Position numbers and translations under genes: made by a program
The notes under the pieces: generated by a model
Databases searched by the model: none
Told to the model about the DNA's origin: nothing
Seen by the model: only the letters and a program-made list of their open reading frames with translations
In this document: positions 45,791 to 53,732 of the stretch, piece after piece
Layout: every line of letters begins with the position of its first letter
How positions within the stretch are numbered: position 1 is the first letter of the stretch
DNA from: Trichococcus pasteurii
GTDB taxonomy: Bacteria > Bacillota > Bacilli > Lactobacillales > Aerococcaceae
DNA: 64,000 bases
Reading direction: 5' to 3'
NCBI RefSeq assembly: GCF_900112935.1
Contig: NZ_FONM01000008.1
Coordinates: 62,001 to 126,000 of the forward strand

Positions 45791-46726
45791 ATGACAACAT
45801 TATGCGAAATGCTAGGAATAAAATATCCTATTTTTCAAGGAGCAATGGCCCGGATCGCAACGGCTGATATCGCTTCTGCCGTTTCAAATGCAGGCGGACT
45901 CGGCATCATCGCTTCAGGCGGGATGACAGCAGAGCAATTGCGTGCAGAGATCCAAAAATGCAAAACGATGACGGACAAGCCGTTTGCCGTCAACTTGATG
46001 CTGATGATGCGCAATTGTCCGGAATTGGTTGATGTCGTGATTGAAGAAGGCGTCAAAGTCGTGACGACTGGAGCGGGCACACCGAAACCATTCATGCCGA
46101 AATTCAAAGAAGCCGGCATCAAAGTCATTCCGGTAGTCGCTTCCGTGAAACATGCACAAAAAATGGAAGCTTTGGGCGCGGATGCAATCGTAGCTGAAGG
46201 AACAGAAGCGGGCGGACACGTCGGCGAAACAACAACCATGTGCTTAGTGCCGCAAGTAGTCAGCGCGGTCAATATCCCTGTGTTGGGAGCCGGCGGAGTC
46301 GGTGACGGCCGTGGGGTCGTTGCGATGTATGCAATGGGTGCTCAAGGAATCCAAGTGGGGACACTTTTCTTATCTGCTGAAGAATGCCCGGTTCCAGCTA
46401 CATTCAAACAAGCGGTATTGGATGCTGATGATACAGCTACGGTCGTCACTGGACGCCGCAATGGAGCGCCTGTCCGTTCCATCAAAAACAAGATGCTTGC
46501 GAAATTCCAGGAACTGGAAAACAACAATGCATCCCGTGATGAATTGGAAGAATTATCTTTGGGCTCATTGAGCAAAGCCGTCTATGAAGGCGATGTCGAG
46601 AACGGATCGGTTATGGCCGGCCAAATCACCGGTATGGTCCGTGATATCCGTCCTGCTAAAGAAATCATCGAAACTTTATTCAAGGATGCTGAAGCAATCG
46701 CAGGATCATTGAAGATCGCTTATTAA
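45791..46726 (+). CDS. FabK / nitronate monooxygenase-family flavoprotein
   Basis: A 311-residue FMN-binding TIM-barrel protein. Typical are the start IKYPIFQGAMARIATADIASAVSNAGGLGIIASG, EAGGHVGETTTMCLVPQVV near 140 and GAGGVGDGRGVVAMYAMGAQGIQVGTLFL near 165-195. The family includes enoyl-ACP reductase II (FabK) and nitronate monooxygenase; the sequence is nearer to FabK, but there are no fatty-acid genes around it. With a CoA-transferase and an OFA carrier following, it might reduce an enoyl-CoA in an organic acid route (inference). Confidence 0.85.
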   Translation: MTTLCEMLGIKYPIFQGAMARIATADIASAVSNAGGLGIIASGGMTAEQLRAEIQKCKTMTDKPFAVNLMLMMRNCPELVDVVIEEGVKVVTTGAGTPKPFMPKFKEAGIKVIPVVASVKHAQKMEALGADAIVAEGTEAGGHVGETTTMCLVPQVVSAVNIPVLGAGGVGDGRGVVAMYAMGAQGIQVGTLFLSAEECPVPATFKQAVLDADDTATVVTGRRNGAPVRSIKNKMLAKFQELENNNASRDELEELSLGSLSKAVYEGDVENGSVMAGQITGMVRDIRPAKEIIETLFKDAEAIAGSLKIAY

Positions 46727-46736
46727 TCAAAACTGA

Positions 46737-46765
46737 AAAGCTCAGAGTAAGACTGAGCTTTTTTC
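46737..46765 (+). terminator. Terminator after the FabK-like gene
   Basis: AAAAGCTCAG, 6-base loop, CTGAGCTTTTTT. Confidence 0.9.
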
Positions 46766-46777
46766 TTAAATATTAGG

Positions 46778-46988
46778 AAATATAAAATATTTTCAATATA
46801 AAAGTGCATCACCGTAGGTGTTTCACGGATTTGTAAAATGTTTTATGCATCTAAAATAATGGCTAGCGGTCCAAGCCTGCCTCTCGGAAATTAGATAAAT
46901 CTGACCCATTGCGCTCTACGATGCTCATTCAGGGCCAGATTTCCTAAATTTCTTTCGAGGCAGAGCGGGCTTGTCCCGCTTTTCTTAC
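46778..46988 (+). ncRNA. Structured non-coding element, copy B (short form)
   Basis: About 210 bases, related to copy A. The 5' domain (AAAGTGCATCACCGTAG at 46801 to ATGGCTAGC at 46859) has almost the same length as in copy A (67 against 68). It folds as CACC-GTA-GGTG, then a long helix TGCCTC/GAGGCA, GAAATTA/TAAATTTC, AAATCTG/CAGATTT and CCC/GGG that exposes ATTGCGCTCTACGATGCTCA (46908-46927) as the loop, and ends with AGCGGG-CTTGT-CCCGCTTTTC. Outer helix bases differ from copy A but still pair. It lies between the FabK-like and CoA-transferase genes, so it could also affect the latter as a leader. Confidence 0.55.
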
Positions 46989-47028
46989 TTACTTATGTGA
47001 ATGAACGAGCAAACAGGAGGGTACACTT

Positions 47029-48597
47029 ATGACAAAAGTAATCACAGCTGCGGAAGCGGCAAAATTGATCAAAGACAACAGCACAGTGGCGTTGACCGGA
47101 TTCGGTTTGGCCTGTGTAAATGAAGAAATGGCTATTTCCATCGAAGATCGCTTTAAAGCGGAAGGCCATCCGAACAATCTGACAGTCATCCATGCGAGTG
47201 CTGTAGGGGATCGCCGCACGAAAGGGATGAGCCATTTGGCGCACGAAGGTCTGATCAAACGTTGGATCGGCGGGATCGTCAGTGCTTCTCCGCAGATCAG
47301 TGATTTGATCGTCGAGAACAAATGCGAAGCCTACAACCTTCCGCAAGGGGTTATCACCCAATTGTACCGTGAAATCGCCGCAAAACGTCCGGGCTTGTTC
47401 ACTAAAGTCGGCATGCGCACCTTCGTTGATCCGCGTCTGGAAGGCGGCAAGCTTTCGCCGCGCACGACCGAGGATATCGTCAAAGTGGTTGAAATCGAAA
47501 ACGAAGAATGGTTATTCTACCCGACTTTCCCTATCAATGTCGGCCTGATCCGCGGAACGGTAGCCGATGAAAAAGGCAACTTGACGCTTGAAAAAGAAGG
47601 CTTGCACATGGAAGTCCTTCCGGTAGCTCAAGCAGTCAAAAACTCAGGCGGGATCGTGATCGCTCAGGTTGAAACGTTGGCGGCTGCAGGCACGCTGCAT
47701 CCTAAAGACGTAAAAGTACCGGGCATCATGGTCGACTACATTGTCGTGGCACAGCCAGGCAATCAATTCCAAACAGAAAACACTGAGTACAATCCAGCTT
47801 TCTCCGGAGACACAAAAGTACCATTGGATGCTGTAACGGCACTTCCGTTGGATGCCCGTAAAGTTATCGCCCGTCGTGCAGCGATGGAGTTGGTTCCTTC
47901 CGCTGTCCTGAACCTTGGCGTAGGGATTCCGGTTAATGTCGCGACAGTCGGTGCCGAAGAAGGCATCAGCGATCAATTGGTGTTGACGACCGAAGCAGGT
48001 TCGATCGGCGGCGTTCCGGCAGGATTGCGGGATTTCGGACATGCCTTCAACAGTGAAGCAATCATGGATCATCATGCGCAATTCGACTTCTATGATGGTG
48101 GCGGCTTGGACTTATCCGTGTTGGGACTGGCCCAGACCGATGCCTGCGGAAACGTGAATGTATCCAAGTTCGGAAACCGTGTCGCTGGTTGCGGCGGATT
48201 CATCAATATTTCCCAAGCTGCCAAAAAATTGGTGTTCGCAGGAACCTTTACTGCCGGCGGTTTGCAGCAGGAGGTCAAAGATGGCCGTCTGACGATCATC
48301 CAGGAAGGCAAAGCGAAGAAATTCGTATCTGAAGTCGAACAAGTGACTTTCAGCGGGGAGTATGCGTCCGAAGTGGAGCAGGAAGTATTGTATGTGACTG
48401 AACGTGCGGTATTCGACCTTGAGAAAGGCAAATTGCGCTTGATCGAAATCGCTCCTGGTGTCGATCTTGAAAAAGATATTTTGGGACAAATGGGCTTCAA
48501 ACCGGTCATTGCCGATGATCTGAAAGTGATGAACGAAGGCATGTTCCGCGAAAATTGGGGAGAACTAAAAAACATCGTCATGGCGAATGGAAAATAA
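47029..48597 (+). CDS. Family I acyl-CoA:carboxylate CoA-transferase (propionate/acetate type)
   Basis: A 522-residue fused alpha-beta CoA-transferase. The N-terminal half starts with a typical TAAEAAKLIKDNSTVALTGF, and the second half has NLGVGIPVNVATV and LTTEAGSIGGVPAG, where the Glu should be the covalent CoA carrier. Length matches Pct/YdiF-type enzymes, which move CoA between acetate, propionate, lactate, butyrate or crotonate. AGGAGG precedes the ATG. The next gene is an OFA-type carrier 13 bases away, so an imported organic acid may be activated here. Substrate not certain. Confidence 0.88.
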   Translation: MTKVITAAEAAKLIKDNSTVALTGFGLACVNEEMAISIEDRFKAEGHPNNLTVIHASAVGDRRTKGMSHLAHEGLIKRWIGGIVSASPQISDLIVENKCEAYNLPQGVITQLYREIAAKRPGLFTKVGMRTFVDPRLEGGKLSPRTTEDIVKVVEIENEEWLFYPTFPINVGLIRGTVADEKGNLTLEKEGLHMEVLPVAQAVKNSGGIVIAQVETLAAAGTLHPKDVKVPGIMVDYIVVAQPGNQFQTENTEYNPAFSGDTKVPLDAVTALPLDARKVIARRAAMELVPSAVLNLGVGIPVNVATVGAEEGISDQLVLTTEAGSIGGVPAGLRDFGHAFNSEAIMDHHAQFDFYDGGGLDLSVLGLAQTDACGNVNVSKFGNRVAGCGGFINISQAAKKLVFAGTFTAGGLQQEVKDGRLTIIQEGKAKKFVSEVEQVTFSGEYASEVEQEVLYVTERAVFDLEKGKLRLIEIAPGVDLEKDILGQMGFKPVIADDLKVMNEGMFRENWGELKNIVMANGK

Positions 48598-48610
48598 GGG
48601 AGTGTTATTG

Positions 48611-49843
48611 ATGAAAAAGGAAATTAATCGTTGGGCTGTCTTGATCAGCTCTATGGGTATCTTGATGTGTACGGGTGCAGTTTATGCTTTCAGCGTATTG
48701 GCAGGACCGTTGTCTGCTGCAAGAGGTTGGACAATGGCTGAGGTCATGGTGGCCTTCGCGATCAACGCGGCTTTAGGGCCGATTCCGATGATCTTGGGCG
48801 GCTTCTTGACTGACAAAGGTTGGTCAAAATGGAGCACGATGGCCGGAGCGGTATTGTTCGGTGTTGGTTTTGCTTTGGCGGGTACAGCAACAACTTTGAC
48901 TGAATTGTACGTCTACTATGGTTTGATGGCCGGTTTCGGACAAGGTTTCGCTTACTCAGGCTGCCTAAGCAACACGATCCGTTTCTTCCCGGATAAAAAA
49001 GGTTTGGCTTCCGGATTGATCACAGCAGGTATGGGCGGAGCGGCCATCATCGCAGCTCCGATCGCGAACCAATTGATCCAAAGTATTGGTGTTGCCGACA
49101 CTTTCGTGCGGATGGGTATCGCCTATGCCATCATCAGCTTTACTTGCAGCCTCTTCATCAAGGTTGCACCGAAAGATTACATGCCAAAAAATATGAACGC
49201 AGCGGCTACTGCAGCAGCGAATAAACCGGTCGTAAACAAGAACTGGAAAGAAATGCTGCAGGATCCAAAATTCTATCTGATCATCCTGATGTTCGCGATG
49301 GGAGCTTTCTCAGGCTTGATGATCGCTTCAAATGCTTCACCGATCGGACAATCCATGTTCGGCCTATCCGCAGCAGCGGCAGCAGTATATGTCAGCGTGT
49401 ATTCGTTAAGTAATACGATGGGTCGTATTATCTGGGGAGCTGTTTCGGACAAACTTGGCCAACCAACGACTATCAGCATTATGTACAGTGTCATCATTCT
49501 TACTTTCTTGATCCTTATTTTCGTCAAATCGATTTTCGGTTTTACACTAGGAATCGTTGGTTTAGGCCTATGCTTCGGCGGTGTGATGGGCGTGTTCCCT
49601 TCATTAGTCATGGATAACTTCGGACCGAGATTCCAAGGCGTCAACTACGGTATCGTGTTCATCGGTTACTCGACATCCGCTTTCGTTGCACCTAAAGTAA
49701 CAGCGGGTATCGCTGCTGCAAACAACGGTGACTTCACCAAAGCTTTCTATGTCGCGATTGTGGTTGCGGCTGCAGGTCTGATCCTGGATCTTGTCTATAA
49801 GAAAAAAACAGCAACCAAGTCGATCACAGAAACTGCTCAATAA
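48611..49843 (+). CDS. OFA-family MFS carrier (oxalate/formate antiporter type)
   Basis: A 410-residue, 12-helix MFS protein. Family marks: INRWAVLISSMGILMCTGAVYAFSVL at the start, GFGQGFAYSGCLSNTIRFFPDKKGLASGL near 120-145, and a second half from about residue 220. ATG 48611 has GGGAGTG upstream. Co-transcribed with the CoA-transferase gene. OFA carriers exchange carboxylates such as oxalate, formate, lactate or pyruvate; this one presumably brings in or expels the CoA-transferase substrate or product. Confidence 0.88.
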   Translation: MKKEINRWAVLISSMGILMCTGAVYAFSVLAGPLSAARGWTMAEVMVAFAINAALGPIPMILGGFLTDKGWSKWSTMAGAVLFGVGFALAGTATTLTELYVYYGLMAGFGQGFAYSGCLSNTIRFFPDKKGLASGLITAGMGGAAIIAAPIANQLIQSIGVADTFVRMGIAYAIISFTCSLFIKVAPKDYMPKNMNAAATAAANKPVVNKNWKEMLQDPKFYLIILMFAMGAFSGLMIASNASPIGQSMFGLSAAAAAVYVSVYSLSNTMGRIIWGAVSDKLGQPTTISIMYSVIILTFLILIFVKSIFGFTLGIVGLGLCFGGVMGVFPSLVMDNFGPRFQGVNYGIVFIGYSTSAFVAPKVTAGIAAANNGDFTKAFYVAIVVAAAGLILDLVYKKKTATKSITETAQ

Positions 49844-49847
49844 ACAC

Positions 49848-49897
49848 AAAAAAAGCATCTCCTGCGCTCATATTCGAGCGTAGGAGATGCTTTTTTT
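49848..49897. terminator. Bidirectional terminator after the OFA carrier gene
   Basis: AAAAAAAGCATCTCCTGCGCTC pairs over its whole length with GAGCGTAGGAGATGCTTTTTTT (one mismatch). Confidence 0.95.
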
Positions 49898-49902
49898 GCT
49901 TC

Positions 49903-50457
49903 TCACAGATGGCCGCCGTCATCTTCCCATTCATCTTCGTCATCATCCAAAGCTATCCATTCATCTTCATCGAGCCCCGGCAGTCCTTCGCCAAGGCCGC
50001 TGACGTTCAGGTAGGCCAATTCTTCATTGATTGCTTTTGCGATTTCCCCGGAATCTGTATACGCAAGGTCCAATGTGCCGTCCGTGATGTCCAACCGGGT
50101 ATGGTCTTCCTCAGGCGCCAGATTCTCTGCGCGCGCGCAACGGGGATAGAGCACGTCCGCCTTCGCTTCAAATGCTTTTTGCAGGACGATTTCATGTTCC
50201 CAGTTTTCTTCCATGTTATACGTGTAGATGATTTTATCGTCTTTTCCTTGAATGTGGTCCCGAAGACGATCGGTTTCTGCCAATTCATCTTTATGCGGCG
50301 AGGCAAACCTGAAAGTATGAGGGTGGAGATCGGACCAATTGAATGCACTTTGAAGAATGAAATGCAAATCGGAGAAAGTGGTGTCGTCATCCAATTGTAT
50401 ATCCCGCCAAACCGGTGTGCCGACATCCAAAAGCGTAATTCTGAGTTCGAACATCAT
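49903..50457 (-). CDS. pRiA4b ORF-3-family protein
   Basis: A 184-residue acidic protein with the family start FELRITLLDVGTPVWRDIQLDDDTTFSDLH and an HTFRF motif near 50, and an Asp/Glu-rich tail. The family (plasmid pRiA4b ORF-3) is widespread in plasmids and chromosomes but has no known function. AAGGTGG precedes two adjacent ATGs (50457, 50454). Single gene, no mobile element genes beside it. Confidence 0.85.
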   Translation of the reverse strand: MMFELRITLLDVGTPVWRDIQLDDDTTFSDLHFILQSAFNWSDLHPHTFRFASPHKDELAETDRLRDHIQGKDDKIIYTYNMEENWEHEIVLQKAFEAKADVLYPRCARAENLAPEEDHTRLDITDGTLDLAYTDSGEIAKAINEELAYLNVSGLGEGLPGLDEDEWIALDDDEDEWEDDGGHL

Positions 50458-50593
50458 CTGAAAAACCACCTTTTTTGTTTTCAGTATAACGTTTTCATAG
50501 AGCAAGTTCAAATAAGAAGGGTATCCGAAGCGCAAAGGGATTTTCTTCCGACAGTGCTGTAAAATCCGCAAAACGGACTTATTCCGATTCACG

Positions 50594-50602
50594 TGCTATA
50601 AT
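50594..50602 (+). promoter_or_regulatory. Extended -10 promoter of the thioredoxin-like gene
   Basis: TGCTATAAT, 33 bases before GTG 50635. No clear -35. Confidence 0.5.
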
Positions 50603-50634
50603 GACAAAAAATGAAAGAGGAAGAAGGTCAATCT

Positions 50635-50973
50635 GTGTTTTATCCAAATAATTTTCAACAAGCAACTTCGATAGAAGAAATCCGTCACTTCATCGCTGCT
50701 AACAAATTGGCGTTTGTTTATATTTCCAGGACGAACTGTGGCGTCTGCCATGCGGTCCAACCGCAAGTGCAGGAAATGCTGGAAGAATTCCCGGCAATCA
50801 AAGCGATCCAAGCGAACGCCGATGACATCCCGGAAGTAGCGGGCGAATTCACCGTCTTCACCGTTCCGGCATTGCTGTTGTTCGTTGAAGGCAAAGAGAT
50901 GATCCGTGAAGCACGCTTTGTGGTGATGGACGAGCTGCATCGCCAATTCCAGCGGATCGCGGATAATTTCTGA
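50635..50973 (+). CDS. Thioredoxin-fold protein with CGVC motif
   Basis: A 112-residue thioredoxin-like protein with the redox motif TNCGVCHAVQPQV near residue 35 and the cis-Pro in FTVFTVPALLLF. Probably a cytoplasmic disulfide reductase; such YdbP-like proteins are common in Firmicutes. Start GTG 50635 is preferred: AGAAGG lies eight bases upstream and the extended -10 at 50594 would leave ATG 50611 almost without a leader. ATG 50611 would add eight residues. Single gene. Confidence 0.82.
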   Translation: MFYPNNFQQATSIEEIRHFIAANKLAFVYISRTNCGVCHAVQPQVQEMLEEFPAIKAIQANADDIPEVAGEFTVFTVPALLLFVEGKEMIREARFVVMDELHRQFQRIADNF

Positions 50974-50987
50974 CAGCTTGATAAAGG

Positions 50988-51027
50988 AACGATAGCCCGA
51001 AGCGCAAAGCCTGGGCTATCGTTTTTT
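50988..51027 (+). terminator. Terminator after the thioredoxin-like gene
   Basis: AACGATAGCCC pairs with GGGCTATCGTT, T run after. Confidence 0.93.
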
Positions 51028-51089
51028 GTGCGCAAATCAGTTGTTTCTGGTGTAAACTGAAGATAACCATTTTTCGGAGAGGAGCGGCC

Positions 51090-52838
51090 ATGTTTAATTT
51101 ATTCATTTTGATATTGGAGCGGGTCGGACTGATCATCATTTTGGCCTATCTTCTGATGAATGTCCATTATTTCAGGGACGAATTGGGCGAACGCCAACGC
51201 TTGAGCACCAAATTGACGCTGATAGTCGTATTCGGCATCTTCGCCGTCATCTCGAACTACACAGGCGTTGAGATCAGCCAGGACCGCATCGTATCCGATC
51301 AGGTGCTGATGAAGCTTTCGGAAGGCGCATCCTTGGCGAACACGCGGGTGCTCACGATCGGCGTCGCCGGCTTGATCGGCGGGCCGTTGGTCGGCACATC
51401 TGTCGGCATCATCTCGGGCATCATCCGCTTCTTCCAAGGCGGGGAAGAGGCTTATATTTACGTCATTTCTTCGATCTTGATCGGGCTCATTTCCGGCCTG
51501 TACGGCGCCAAAACGATGCGGAAAAATACCTATCCGACGATTAAAGAAGGCTTTATGATAGGAGCCATAACGGAAGGAGTCCAAATGCTCAGCATCCTGG
51601 TCTTGAGCCGCGATCTTCAGGCTGCTTGGGATCTGGTGACATTCATTGCGTTTCCGATGATTCTCGTCAACAGCATGGGGACCGGCATTTTCCTTTCCAT
51701 CATCGGCTCCACGCTGCGTCAAGTCGAACAGACGAAAGCGGTGCAGACGCATGATGTGCTCCAATTGGCGAACCGAACGATGCCTTATTTCCGTTCCGGC
51801 ATGAACGAAGCTTCGTGCACGGAAGCGGCAAAAATCATCCAACAATTGATGAAAGTGTCCGCTGTCAGCATCACGAACACCGATCGGATTTTGGCCTATG
51901 TCGGCGCGGCCAGCGACCACCACATCGCTTCGAATGAAATATTGACCGAATTGTCCAAAGAAGTGCTGCGGACTGGTGAAATCAGGGAAGTCCATTCCCA
52001 CGACGAAATCGGCTGCAACCATCCGGGCTGTCCCTTGGAAGCGGCGCTTGTCATTCCGTTGAAAGCTCAGGGAAAAACGATCGGTACCTTGAAATTGTAC
52101 TTCACGGATGCCACGAAGCTGACCTTTGTTGAAAGGCAGCTGGCGGAAGGGTTAGGCAATATTTTCTCCAGCCAGATCGAATTGGGCGAAATCGAACTTC
52201 AGAGCAAACTGCTCCAGGATGCCGAAATCAAGTCCTTGCAGGCGCAAGTGAATCCGCATTTCTTCTTCAATGCCATTAATACGGTCTCTGCTTTGATCCG
52301 GGTCGACAGCGAGAAGGCGCGCAGGCTGCTGATCCAGCTCAGCAACTTTTTCCGTGCCAATCTGCAGGGGGCCCGCACCAACTTGATTCCGTTGATGAAG
52401 GAACTCGCGCAAGTGGAAGCCTACCGTTCGTTGGAGCAGGCCCGTTTCCCTGATCGCTACCAAGTCGACATTTCCGTCGAGGAAGGCATGGAGGAAGTGC
52501 TGTTGCCGCCCTTCCTGATCCAGATTCTGTTGGAGAATGCGTTCAAGCATGCTTTCGGCAGCAGGAAAACCGACAATCGGGTATGGATCGACGTGAGAAG
52601 CAGTCCCGATGGGGTCTTCATTTCCGTCCGGGATAATGGGGAAGGCATCGATTCCGAGCGTCTGGAGAAATTGGGAAAAGAAGCAGTACCGTCCCAGGAA
52701 GGCACAGGATCGGCATTGGAGAACTTGAATAAACGGCTGATCAGCCTTTTCGGCGAATCAGCCAAACTGCATTTTGTATCTTCACCAACAGGGACGACCG
52801 TGTACTGCACGGTACCTTATCAAGAAAGGCAGGGATGA
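51090..52838 (+). CDS. lytS: LytS-type sensor histidine kinase (5TM-GAF-HK)
   Basis: A 582-residue kinase: 5TM-Lyt membrane domain (about 1-190), GAF domain (about 220-360, with two Cys in IGCNHPGCPLEAA), His_kinase region with the phospho-accepting His in QVNPHFFFNAINTVSALIR (near 390) and an ATPase domain (LLENAFKHAFG, DNGEGID). GGAGAGG precedes the ATG. It overlaps the response regulator start. LytS/BtsS kinases of this build sense extracellular pyruvate in E. coli and B. subtilis; the cstA gene downstream and lrgAB further on fit that role. Confidence 0.93.
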   Translation: MFNLFILILERVGLIIILAYLLMNVHYFRDELGERQRLSTKLTLIVVFGIFAVISNYTGVEISQDRIVSDQVLMKLSEGASLANTRVLTIGVAGLIGGPLVGTSVGIISGIIRFFQGGEEAYIYVISSILIGLISGLYGAKTMRKNTYPTIKEGFMIGAITEGVQMLSILVLSRDLQAAWDLVTFIAFPMILVNSMGTGIFLSIIGSTLRQVEQTKAVQTHDVLQLANRTMPYFRSGMNEASCTEAAKIIQQLMKVSAVSITNTDRILAYVGAASDHHIASNEILTELSKEVLRTGEIREVHSHDEIGCNHPGCPLEAALVIPLKAQGKTIGTLKLYFTDATKLTFVERQLAEGLGNIFSSQIELGEIELQSKLLQDAEIKSLQAQVNPHFFFNAINTVSALIRVDSEKARRLLIQLSNFFRANLQGARTNLIPLMKELAQVEAYRSLEQARFPDRYQVDISVEEGMEEVLLPPFLIQILLENAFKHAFGSRKTDNRVWIDVRSSPDGVFISVRDNGEGIDSERLEKLGKEAVPSQEGTGSALENLNKRLISLFGESAKLHFVSSPTGTTVYCTVPYQERQG

Positions 52839-52840
52839 GT

Positions 52841-53575
52841 ATGCGGGTATTGATTGTGGATGACGAACCATTGGCAAGGGATGAACTGGCTTACCTGCTT
52901 GGGAAATGCGAAGGCGTGAGCGCCATCGCCCAAGCGGATTCGATCGAAGAAGCGCTGGGAGCGATGCTTGAGGACCCTGTGGATCTGATCTTTTTGGACA
53001 TTCACCTGACTAATGAGAGCGGCCTATCGTTGGCTGGCAAAATCAATAAACTGAAGAAACCGCCGATGATCATTTTTGCTACGGCCTATGATGATTATGC
53101 CGTCAAAGCGTTTGAACTGAATGCGACCGATTACGTCCTGAAGCCTTTTGAAATGGAGCGGATCCAGCAAGCGGTCAAAAAAGCCTACGGACAGTACCGC
53201 AAGCAACAGGTCGGAGAAGTGGAAGTACCGAAGCAGAAGGATATAGGACTGCAGGTCTTGCCCATCCAGATGGATGAACGTATCTATATGCTGCAGGTCC
53301 CGGAAATCATCGCAATCGGAGTCGAGAACGGCGAAACGACCATTTATACGAAAAATATGACCTACATCATTCATGAACCGCTCAGTGCGCTCGAGAAAAA
53401 AATCGATGGGCATCCTTTCCTGAGGGTTCATCGCGCCTTCCTCATCAATCTGAAGGAAATAAAGGAAATCCAGCCATGGTTCAACCATACATTCCAACTG
53501 ACGATGAGCAACGGCTTGAAGATACCCGTCAGCCGTTCTTATATGAAGGAATTTAAGGAAAAAGTAGGTATCTGA
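52841..53575 (+). CDS. lytR: LytTR-type response regulator
   Basis: A 244-residue regulator: receiver (1-120, phosphoacceptor Asp in LIFLDIHLTNESGL near 51, Lys in YVLKPF) and LytTR DNA-binding domain (about 140-240, with FLRVHRAFLINLKEI and a final VPVSRSY-like motif, here IPVSRSYMKEF). ATG 52841 has AGGG six bases upstream; ATG 52835 overlaps the lytS stop and is also possible. Works with LytS; likely targets are cstA (53733) and lrgAB. Confidence 0.93.
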   Translation: MRVLIVDDEPLARDELAYLLGKCEGVSAIAQADSIEEALGAMLEDPVDLIFLDIHLTNESGLSLAGKINKLKKPPMIIFATAYDDYAVKAFELNATDYVLKPFEMERIQQAVKKAYGQYRKQQVGEVEVPKQKDIGLQVLPIQMDERIYMLQVPEIIAIGVENGETTIYTKNMTYIIHEPLSALEKKIDGHPFLRVHRAFLINLKEIKEIQPWFNHTFQLTMSNGLKIPVSRSYMKEFKEKVGI

Positions 53576-53598
53576 TCAAAAAGTGAATGAATTTCAGG

Positions 53599-53632
53599 AC
53601 TGCAGGCGTGCAACTCGGCCTGCAGTTTTGTC
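53599..53632 (+). terminator. Terminator after lytR
   Basis: ACTGCAGGC pairs with GCCTGCAGT, then TTTGT. Confidence 0.8.
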
Positions 53633-53732
53633 GTTTCGGCCGTAAATGACCCAAAAGGTTCTTATTCTCCAGTAAAGTAAGGGCATAGAAAGAACGTGTT
53701 GGCCGCACATTTATTTTGAAGGAGGAAAAAAG

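Noticed and set aside
53633-53732. LytTR site before cstA
   Set aside because: Expected, but I could not find a convincing direct repeat shared with the lrgA upstream region.
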